Below are positions 9,591 to 19,600 of a DNA stretch of 23,752 nucleotides, one piece after another. This stretch comes from Apostichopus parvimensis (Eukaryota > Echinodermata > Holothuroidea > Aspidochirotida > Stichopodidae): contig KN890446.1 in NCBI GenBank assembly GCA_000934455.1, forward strand, positions 1,552 to 25,303, given 5' to 3'. Position 1 is the stretch's first letter. Every line of letters starts with the position of its first letter. The position numbers and the translations under genes were made by a program. The notes under the pieces are model-generated. The model made no database searches and was not told the DNA's origin. It saw only the letters and a list, made by a program, of their open reading frames with translations.

Positions 9591-9940
9591 CACATAACCC
9601 TGTATAAATAATGAAAGGTAGAACTAATTTATGATTCTCAGTTTATTGACAAGATTGCACATACAAAAGCAACATAATATGTCTTTCTACTAAAGATTGT
9701 AAATTAATATCATCACTACTTGTTTCTTTTTTTTATTATGTTGTCAGCAAATTTTCTCACAAACAAGATTCAAAAGCATTTAGCTTCCTTAATAAAAAGA
9801 GGTAATTTTCCCATGTGGTGAGTGAGAGCTTATGTAAAATATACAAATTTAAAATATACCTCAAAAACTCTGCAACCATCCTCTAATCAACGAAAATAAA
9901 ACCCTGTAAGGATACATGAAACATTTATAGCAATTAGTAT

Positions 9941-10250
9941 CAGGCGCGTAGCCGGGGGGGGGGGGCGAAGGGGGCAGCCGCCCCTTGTGCATATTTTTTA
10001 ATTCTTTTTTTAATGTTTTTATGATATCACTAGTAATTTCAAAAGAGAAAATGCTAACATGCAACTTACAAGGCCTGGGAAGTGCCATTTCCAGCGATCT
10101 GGGAGGCATTTTCAGCCAAAACTTTCTTGTACGCTTCGCGCCAACTCATGGTGGCGCTACGCTTAGATAGTTGGCAATGTCGTATCTACGGCTCTGATAG
10201 TTTGCCAACAGTTTCGCCCCTCCCTTGGCAAATCCCTGGCTTCGCGCCTG
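9941..10250. mobile_element. non-autonomous hAT-like DNA transposon (MITE), 310 bp
   Basis: The ends are CAGGCGCGTAGCC and, read inward from the right, CAGGCGCGAAGCC. The flanking 8-mers are ATTAGTAT (9933-9940) and ATGAGTAT (10251-10258), a 7/8 match that fits an aged 8-bp target duplication. A G-run follows the left end. No coding capacity. Confidence 0.85.
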
Positions 10251-10538
10251 ATGAGTATTGTCTTTGAGCTTTAGCCGTTCATATTTATGAAAAATCTCAA
10301 AAACACTCTCTTGTACTAGAGTAGAGTGTTGTTACCTATAACCTGTGTATAACCTATTCCAAGATCACAAGGAGGAGGAGGCCCAATCTAGAATAGGTAA
10401 ACATACCTTTGGTGAACTAAAAGAACTAATTATAACTTAGGGAAATCTCCTTAGGAATGGCAAAAAAATGAAGAAATTTTAACAAATGTATATGTGAGGC
10501 AAAAGTAAGTACTTTCATGTGGAAATAACAAAGACAAA

Positions 10539-10551
10539 GGTTTGGGGTGAA
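10539..10551 (+). repeat. target-site duplication, copy 1
   Basis: GGTTTGGGGTGAA, identical to 10737-10749. It abuts the T-run end of the U2-headed element. Confidence 0.93.
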
Positions 10552-10736
10552 CAATTTTTAAGAAAAAGTCGCCCAGGAAAGAACCTGGGCGCGAAACCAA
10601 ACTGCCGGACGACTGATCCGCTCTCAACCCCAGTCCCCTTGCATCGGGACTGTGTGATCATCGTCAGGTGTGCATCACCATTCCCCTCGAAAGGGAACAG
10701 ATACTACACATGATCTTAGCCAAAAGGCCGAGAAGC
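10552..10736 (-). mobile_element. retroposed SINE-like element with U2 snRNA-derived head
   Basis: Read on the minus strand from 10736, the first 43 bases or so (CGCTTCTCGGCC, TTTTGGCTAAGATCA, GTGTAGTATCTGTTC) match the 5' end of U2 snRNA. They cover stem I and the GTAGTA branch-point-recognition region, with one difference (CATGTG for CAAGTG). The remaining body, about 140 bases, is not U2. It contains a 7-bp stem (CAGTCCC with GGGACTG) and a terminal 8-bp perfect stem (CGCCCAGG with CCTGGGCG), followed by a T-run. The 13-bp duplication GGTTTGGGGTGAA lies at 10539-10551 and 10737-10749. This is a retroposed chimera, not a working U2 gene: the rest of U2, including its Sm site, is absent. Confidence 0.88.
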
Positions 10737-10749
10737 GGTTTGGGGTGAA
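10737..10749 (+). repeat. target-site duplication, copy 2
   Basis: GGTTTGGGGTGAA, identical to 10539-10551. It abuts the U2-like 5' end of the element at about U2 nucleotide 3. Confidence 0.93.
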
Positions 10750-11147
10750 TTGTGGAGACGAATCAACCATCTAATCCTCTGTGGTGATGTGATTGCACAT
10801 AACACCTGTTATGCTTACATGGTCATACATGCTTAAACATTTGAAAGCCACTTTACAAAGTAATTATTCTTCCGTCAGGCATTGAATACTCTAACACTCT
10901 CCTTCACTTATTGAGAATAGTCTGAAGGCTCCACTATTGGAGTAGTACTTTAAATAATGATAACCGTCCCCATGGAAACATAAATACTCTGATGACAACA
11001 TTAACATATTTTACTGACAACAATCTGTCTGACTTCACTCAAGATACACCATTTTAATCTTTGACATGAATTCAATCATGCTATCTAACTACTTTATTCT
11101 TTTCTTCATGATGTTGGAGAAAAAAACTAAACACATGATATGAACAC

Positions 11148-11340
11148 CCAGTTGGGACAGTTTTTTTCTATTTTGTAGTGTCATGTCCCGCTTCAGAGCA
11201 CGAGTATGAGCGGTATGAATATCATGTTTCTATCAGATAAAGGTTAGGAACTATTTGAACAGACAATACCAGTGCTTTGAGAGCATGATATTGGAGTACA
11301 GTTTAGAGCGGTATTAGCATTAGGAAATTGTCCCAACTGG
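11148..11340. mobile_element. 193-bp palindromic terminal-inverted-repeat element
   Basis: The ends are CCAGTTGGGACA and its complement TGTCCCAACTGG, extended by [A/G]TTT. An internal AATATCATG at about 11219 pairs with CATGATATT at about 11284, so much of the element can fold on itself. No clear target duplication was found, and the class is unknown. The flanks from 10750 to 11147 hold nothing recognised. Confidence 0.65.
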
Positions 11341-13552
11341 TTGCATATTAACGATACACACATGAATATTCAATAGTTTGGCACAATTCTGATAATGACA
11401 CAAATTGATCTGAAGTGTTTCAGTTGTGATTTTACAATTAGCCATAGCTCTTTACACTACTTGACAAATCTCCATCCTCTAGTCTATTAGTAATTAAGAT
11501 ACATCAAAGTATTTACCTAAGTTGCCAATGACTGAAACGGTACCAAAGCATGCAACAGTCATCAACCATTCCATGTGTTATAATGGAAATATATCATTGA
11601 TCAAATTTGTCAACATAATTTGGAAGCACACAACTAAAAGCATGTACTGCACTATACGACATGTATTTGATTCAGATGCAAAATTCGAGCAAAAGAATCT
11701 CAACAATGATAAGAAACATTCAGTATACCAACGGCAAAAACTAGGCAAAACTATTCAAATTGTGGAGAAAGTTCAGACAATACATTACAACAACAGTGTG
11801 CTTAAACTGTACAGTTCTTTTGTCTGGTTTGGGTGGTGTTTAATAGTGGGTACAATTCCTAATTTTTTCTCTCCAAACAAATCTCTGAAATATGACAAAA
11901 GACACCTGAATATGTCTGTTTCATTGGCACAAACAGGGACACTGCTAGGGTCTTGTGACTGCAGGAGGGGGGGGGGAGGTGGGTAGGAGTGGTGTATAAT
12001 ACCAATATTCCAACTAGAATCGAAATGTTCCAACTGTGTGGATTCACAGGGTGGGGTGCCGTACTGCAAGTTAGTAGAATTGTCGGTGACGAAACTGACC
12101 AAAATTATGTTATTCAGTTTACAACAGTAGTATGATGTGCATAATTATATCTCATATTGGAGTAACAAGAAGTATATACATTAAGCATTTACAGTACGAA
12201 GGCAAGAAGCAATGCAGAACATGATATTTTGTCCCCAAACCAAGAGGAAGGCTTAACAAGTGAGAAGGCAAAACCGTGAACATTTTACAAAAAACAATCC
12301 TTGAAATTCCAATGTCGACATTTTCAGGAGCATAACACGAGTGGGTTGTCAATTCTTTGTACCTTAAATATGCTATACCGGAAACTTAGTAATATGCTAA
12401 GGTGCTATAAATCGAACACCAGTTGCACTTATGCAGAAAAGTTTGCAGTATTTTCAACTTTATTACGGGTAGTACAAGGAGTTAAAAACAAGATTTTTGG
12501 TTAAAATTGTAAGTTCCAACTTTTGAACACATCTTGTAATAATGTAGCCTAAACTTAGAAATAGCCTAATAGTATTGACTCAGAAATCAGAATTATCCTG
12601 TCAAGAGTGCAAGCAGCTAAAATTATTTAAGAGATGTTTGCATAGATAAACTGTCCAACTTATGTTTTTGACCACCAATTTTCCATCTATTGAACATTCA
12701 AGCCAATTATGGGGGGGGGGGGGGGGTTGGTGAGATATCCCCACACCCCCTGTAGCTTTAGTGATACTGCCACTGTCATCATTTGAAGACAAAGAGCATC
12801 CACTAGTATTACTGCCACTGTCAACAATTAAAAGGAAAATAGCAAATTTGTTGTTGTTATTAAGGGAGGTAAATGTCTAATGACAAATCATATATTTGGA
12901 ATCAGGAAGAACCTACATTTTGCTCAAAGTTTCTTCATCAAAATTGTTCCTCATATGTCTTACAATATGAATAGCAAATAAGTGAATCAAAGTGACATGA
13001 TCCAAATACAAATTTATGTATTCTGAAAAATCTGTAAACTCCCCCCTCTCATTTTTTTTTGACCCTCCCTCCCCCCTCCTCCATACTCCAGCCCAACTTT
13101 TTAAGAAGATATGAAATCATATAACTAAGGTATGTTACCAATAATAGTGGGGGGGGGGTAATTAGTAAGAAATTATTCATAGTAAAGTTGATTTTGAATT
13201 TAATTGATCAAAGAGTTTGGAATCAAGCATTTCTAAGAGATAAAGTGTAATAGAATACAGATCATAGATTACAGAGTACTTAACCTGTAAGGAGATGGAT
13301 TTGTTTCATAGTAATCATATCCTTTCTTTTCCTTGTCTTACCGTCCACCAGAGATTCATAACTCCTCTTACAGAGTTAAATGGCAACTATACAAAGATTT
13401 GATCTCACATCTGATCCCATGATCCCACTGATGTAAATCACTGATCCCAAATCTGATCCTCTGAGGGGATCGTTTCCTCCACCTGAATTTTTACGACATC
13501 CGCAGTCGCATCATTGATTTTGCCATACGTTGCTGTGATTGGTCAGCTAGAG
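11341..13552. other. intergenic stretch downstream of PEX19
   Basis: No gene recognised. It holds G/C runs (about 11966, 12710-12726, 13072, 13150), a duplicated TACTGCCACTGTCA (12763 and 12810), and GATCC-rich short repeats near 13400-13470. A 154-codon plus-strand open frame (11522-11986) has no recognisable domain and ends in a poly-Gly run, so I treat it as chance. A minus-strand ATTAAA at 13199-13204 could serve as the PEX19 polyadenylation signal, but this is only a candidate. Confidence 0.5.
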
Positions 13553-13636
13553 TCACATGATATTGCACTGATCTCCTGATGGCATTCCTGGGATCTTTGG
13601 GAGTCCTCTTTCATCGAATTGCAGACCAGTCGATGG
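13553..13636 (-). CDS. PEX19: PEX19 last exon with CaaX box
   Basis: This exon encodes 27 residues and a TGA stop. It starts PSTGLQFDERGLP and ends QCNIM. The acceptor is a T-rich tract ending TTTTGTAG. PEX19 proteins end in a CaaX farnesylation box, and Cys-Asn-Ile-Met with terminal Met is a typical farnesyltransferase substrate. Farnesylation raises the affinity of PEX19 for its cargo. GLQFD corresponds to human GLNFD. Positions are certain from the open frame and the acceptor, although no open frame longer than 60 codons marks this exon. Confidence 0.96.
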   Translation of the reverse strand, partial: PSTGLQFDERGLPKIPGMPSGDQCNIM

Positions 13637-16600
13637 CTACAAAAGTGAAAATATAAAACAATAGCTTAAGATGCCAGGAATGGTCAAGCTGGGATGAGAT
13701 CAGTAGTTAGTGTGGCTGTTTTCCTTTACTATCTCCATTGTTGGTTGCCAAATGTACTAAACTAGCAACTAAAAGTATTGGTCAACACAAGATTGCAATC
13801 CATGAAGAGTAAATAACACTCACATCTATTGAAAATGTATTATTAATATGAAGAGTAAGCAAATCCAATTGTTTTAACATTTTCATCACTCAGACACCAC
13901 TTCATGTTAATATTAATCATCAAACAAACCAAAAAAATTGGAATTTCTTCCAAAGTTTCTTGATTTTTTGATGTACCTGTCTTGTCGAGCTCAAGAACTT
14001 TCTGCCTTGTTAAACAAGTTAATGATGAAGCGGTATGAAAAATATGAAATATTACATTCATGATGAAAAGAAGTATATATAATTACCATGTCACCAACAA
14101 TCTCTTTGGGTGGTTCCCCATAACTCTCCATCTGGGAAAAAAAAATTGAAATGATCAAACATAATGATAAACAGCTAGTAACATTCATAGGTTTAATAAC
14201 TTGTTGAATTTCATTTATTAAACAACATTACTGTGTTCCACATATCATCCAAATACCAGAATTGGGATCTGTTCAAGTTTCCATATCTTAAAAATATCAT
14301 GCAACCAGCTTAGCATCAAACACACAACCATACAAGGACATCCAACACAACAATCTGATTGCAGGTGGTATACTCCTATTAGAGTCTACATCCATCCGCT
14401 CGATTGTTCTCCTATCTCAGGAAAAGTGCCAAAAAGCAGCAGGAGAACATCTTTTGTGACCTGTTATCAATCATGATCTAGTTTTTTGTGGCTTGCATGT
14501 TGAAGAGCATGAATGGAAGTACATGTGGTGAGAAAATTGGGTTAATTGAGGCAATTTTAGACCCCTTGAGGCTTCCCAGGAGCAGCGTACGAAAATTGTT
14601 TACTACTGAGTGAAGAGGTTTGTTTACAAGTGACAAAAACTTCCGGCTCTGATAGCAAAAAATCTACATGATCATGATACGGAAAATTGATAGTGCCGTG
14701 AATGGCAACTTGTCAGCTATCCGGTGATGGGTAGCGTTTAGCTAGTGAGAACCTCTATCTAGACTTGGAGACCATATTACTTTTGTGATTTAGTGTGTAA
14801 GTCAATGGGGCTTTTAATGGGTGTATGCTACCTGCATAGGCTAACATAAATCATTCTCATCAAGAAAATGTGTCACAGACAGAGCATTGTCTCCTTAGTC
14901 AGTTAGTTTTATATAATAATTTTAGACAAAATATAAAAATATGGGAAGAGTAGATAATCTTTGTGGTAAACTGTACATATAAATCAAAGATGATGAAGTG
15001 GGAATGGCATATATGTAATGTTGCTTCTTTCTTGTCTCATTTATAAACTGTTCTTTACTCCTGTCTTTCATTCTTGCTGGACTATACAGACGACAGATGT
15101 TGTTTCCTGGTAACTCACTTTCCATTAAGGTCAAGCATGCTGCCATTCGACTTATAGCAAACTATATTGTGTGATGTGGCGGTTGGGCTGGTATGGGGTT
15201 AGGAGGTGGGGTGTGGAGGGGGGGGGCTCAGACATTATATTGTCTTAGGTGAGAGCTCCCACGTTTGCTCATAATTGCCTTGCTTTTACTCTGCGGTCTC
15301 TGATACCATTTGTCAAGAAATATCGTAGTCTGTGTAAAGTTATTTACCTCCTTACAAAGAAGTCACATGTTGTAAACTGTTACAACAAGATATGAACTGT
15401 ACAGCAGTCATCAACTGAGCCATTAACCACCTGTAGACTATTCAGAAAAATCACTAATTGTTTGGTAAATAACAAAGTTCATCAACTGGTAACTGAAGTT
15501 AATAGCTTACGTGAAAGCAATCCAAAGCAATTTTGATGGGTATCATTGTGGGATGATTACATCAATATAAACATGTACACTAATTAATGACCCAGGTTGT
15601 CATGGTAACTTAATTAATTACCTCGGTTATTTATGACTCCACCATTTTACTGTCTGCATAGTATATAAATGCTATTTCATTTACATAAAATAAGAAATGT
15701 TTGTGCAAATTTCATGATGTCAAACCAAGAACAATAAGACTATTGCACCCAACTACATGGCAGCCTTGTGTCAAATGTGAGATAGGTTCAAGTTTCACTT
15801 CTTGATATGTGTTCACTATGTGTTCACTATGTGTTAACGTTTTGACTTTCTGCTGACCCGAGATAACATATTTTGACCATATAACAATGAAAATTCTATT
15901 ATGCAAAGTGTGAAAACCAAACCTTGGTGTATGTATGGTATCTCTAATAGTTTCATATTTTGGCTTGCCAAAATATATTACAACAGCAGAGCAACATGGG
16001 CCCTGTTATATCAGCCAACAACTAGAGTCTTGTATTGCCAGGTCAATAACATGAGCATTTTTTTGCCAGGGTTAGAAAAGAGGGCCCATGTTATTGGCCT
16101 GGCAAAACAAGACTGTAGTTGTTGGCTGACATAACAAAATGAGCCATGTTATACCAGCTTAACCACATGAGTCCTGGAATACCAGCCCAACCACATGAGT
16201 CCTGGAATACCAGCCCAATAACATAAGCCCTGTTATACCAGCCCAATAACATAAGCCCTGTTATACCAGCCCAACAACATGAGCCCTGTTATAGCAGCCC
16301 AACAATATGAGCCCTGCTATACCAGCCCAACAACATTAGCCCTGTTATATCAGCCCAACAGCATGAGCCCTATTATACCAGCCCAGCAACACAAGCCCCA
16401 TTACACCAGCCCAACAACATGAGCCCTGTTATACCAGTCCAGCAACACAATCCCTGTTATACCAGCCCAACAACATGAGCCCTGTTATACCAGCCCAACA
16501 ACATGTGCCCTGTTAAACCAGCCCAGCAGCACGATCCCTGTTATACCAGCCCAATAACATACGCCATGTGATACCAGTCCAGCAGCATGAGCCATGTTAT

Positions 16601-19600
16601 GGCACTATAAGAACATCAACATACACAGCACTGTAAGAACATCAAACATCAAACCAACACAGCTCACCTCTTGTATAAGGTTCATAATCTTCATAATCCT
16701 GTCCTTCTTCACTTGTGGTGGATCTGAATCTCGTTCTTCTTCATACTGTTGACATACTCTATACATGGTACCTTGCTGCTTGCAGTACCTCTCGTAATCA
16801 CTCTCCGAGAGCTTGTCCTTGTTCTCCTCCAACCATTGTGGATACTGTAAGACGAGACGAGGATAAAATGTAACAACAAAGGACAGTGATGACATTAAGA
16901 GGATAGATGAAAAAACAGATAACGTACATTCAAGGAAACAAAAGATTAATAGATATTAGTCCCATCCAGTAAAGGCATAAGTCTGTGATCTCTTTCTGAG
17001 GTTTACACTGTAATCCGTTATGCAGTGAGCACCGTAATATCAAGCCTCTTTCTGAGGTTTACACTGTAATCCGTTATGCAGTGAGCACCGTAATATCAAG
17101 CCTCTTTCTGAGGTTTACACTGTAATCCGTGATGCAGTGAGCACCGTAATATCAAGCCTCTTTCTGAGGTTTACACTGTAATCCGTTATGCAGTGTGCAC
17201 CGTAATATCAAGCCTCTTTCTGAGGTTTAGACTGTAATCTGTCATGCAGTCAGCACCGTAATATCAAGCCTCTTTCTGAGGTTTACACTGTAATCCGTTA
17301 TGCAGTGAGCACCGTAATATCAAGCTTCTTTCTGAGGTTTACACTGTAATCCGTCATGCAGTCAGCACCGTTATATCAAGCCTGAAATCGAACTTACTTT
17401 TAAGCACAACTTTGAAAAATTTGACATTGTTTAGCAGCAAACTTGTAACTTTTGGTCTTTGCACCCATAAATCAATTCATGATGCCTAGTCATTTCCCTT
17501 GAGATCTTTACTCCCTGAAGTTGCATTTAGTAATACACATACTTATTGGTATCATGTCAGTCAGAGCTTGTGAAATACAGTGCTCTACACCAGTCTAGGA
17601 CTCTATCTTCTCACTTGTTACTCACCTTATCAGTGACCTCTTTTAATGATGGGTATAAAACATCTTTAGAGAGGAGGTTTTCCATCATATTCTGAACCAT
17701 TGGCAGCAGGACATCATCACCACCTTCCATGTTCAAATTCTCAAAAGCTTTCATGATATCTTCTTGAGGTATATTTCCATCCTGACCAAAAAAAAAGCAA
17801 ATAATGTTGAAATATTTGGAAGGTTTCTTCTTCCTGTGTTTAGAAGTCGACAGATCCTAAACTTGGCAAAGACTGACAATTGTCTCCAAGAAACAGAAGG
17901 GTAAAAATAGGACAAGATGTAATTCAAGAACTGCTGCAGGAGAGCTGTTCTCATTTTTCATGATATATGGTTAAAATTTGAACTGTCAAAAATATATATA
18001 TATAAAAAAAAATATAAATATATAAATTTAATTTAATAAAAAAATATATATATATATAAAAAAAATATATATATAAATTAAATTTAAACAAAAGAATAAA
18101 ATATTAAAAACTACAAAGTAATGTGTACTTTAACATCTTTAGCACTCTCTGCAAGTTTATGCATCGTGTCCCCTAAAGTCTTGGCGAGATCTTCACCCTC
18201 TCCGGCAGTCGGTCCTGATGGGCGGGGTGGTGGCTGGGGAGGAGGAGAAGGAAATGCTGTCCTTGGAGGTTCTGAGGCGGCAGCACCTAGGTAGGATAAC
18301 AGAGATATTTAAAAATGTAAAGTAGCATCAAGGTTTGTGATCTGATCAATTCTGTAGGTACCTTCCAGGGTATATATTGAACATTCATTTGTCAAAAATG
18401 AGAAAAATATTTCATAGTTTACTACACTGGCTGATCTGTGGATTTCATTTCAGGTAATACCATAATAGTGTTAGCTCAGTGGTTAACGCCGGTGCCTTTC
18501 AATCATAAGGTCCCCGGTTCGAGTCACTCCAAGATTAAGTATGTCGTCCAGTTACAGAGTTGTTGACAATTGACAATTCATAATCATGGACGTTAACTAT
18601 GAATCTAAGAGACTGACTTCGGTCAGCTTGTGGCTTTGATAAGCCAATGATAGCTTCTTCGCGAGTTCCTGCTTGCAGGAGTATATAAAATACATACATA
18701 CCAGAGGCTGCAGTGACATAGCTAGTTAAAAGAGACAGGGTGATTTATGTTAAGCTATGTCTGATGTAGCTGAATTTGTGGTTCTGTATAAAATTCTGCA
18801 CCCAAGCATTTAAAATACTCCCAGTCTCTCTATCTCTCAACAACCACAACTTTGCTTTGTCGCTGAAGGTCACTGAAGTGTACAGGAACAAACAGATTCC
18901 TATTTATCGTGGTATAGTTTGTCCAGGGTGAACAATTGCAATAGTCTGTTGGCCTGTTCATCAGTGAATGGTCCCATTACTTTATGCATTAGTAATTGCA
19001 TTTACTTGTAAAGTACCTGCTCCTATGAGAGAATGGTCTGATTCATACAGCTCAACTGACATGAAGACCACACAAAACTGGACATCAAACAGGGAAGTAT
19101 GCAATGTTAAAATATCTCATAGATTTCTTTAATTTACGAAACTTTTACACCAAACAAACAATCATGTTATGGAAGAAATCGAAAAACACAGACTTTTATA
19201 CATTTCTGACATTAAAAAAGCAATAACCTTAAACAGTTTGAACGTCATAGTTATAAACAACAAGCAGATCAAGTTGGTTTTCTAAATCAGCGAACTCATT
19301 CTTGACTAAACATGTGATGACATGATTTGTGCCTAGGGTAACACCGTACCAGTGATATACTGAAATGACTTGTAAAATACTGAAATTCTGTAGTATTTTG
19401 ATGAAATGGACCTTCTATGACTGTACTATATTCATACATTATATTTATCTGCTTTAACAGTACCTGCTCCCATCATGCACTGCTGTTTATCAGTGAATGG
19501 TCTCATTACTATATTCATACATTATTTGTATTTGCCTAAACAGTACCTGCTCCCATCATGCACTGCTGTTTATCAGTGAATGATGACATTACTGTATTCA

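Noticed and set aside
10552..10736. a genuine U2 snRNA gene
   Set aside because: Only the first 43 bases or so match U2. The Sm site and 3' stem-loops of U2 are missing, and the copy is bracketed by a target-site duplication.
11906..11958. 53-base minus-strand segment with strong acceptor (C-run then CTGCAG) and donor CAG|GTGTCT
   Set aside because: Splice-like edges arise easily beside a C-run, and the peptide (SQDPSSVPVCANETDIF) has no support from neighbouring exons.
11522..11986. 154-codon plus-strand open frame, the longest in the intergenic region except the LINE
   Set aside because: No recognisable domain, composition follows the AT-rich DNA, ends in a poly-Gly run from a G-tract, and the opposite strand is equally open. 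Probably chance, though it is longer than expected.
13843..14061. 72-codon minus-strand frame just downstream of PEX19 exon 7
   Set aside because: It lies inside PEX19 intron 7, does not match the PEX19 C-terminus, and the true last exon is clear at 13553-13636.
16139..17382. CRISPR-like array
   Set aside because: The units are contiguous head-to-tail minisatellites with no unique spacers, inside an animal gene's introns.
18471..18540. a functional tRNA gene
   Set aside because: A and B boxes are present, but there is no matching acceptor stem and the sequence continues into a SINE body and tail.
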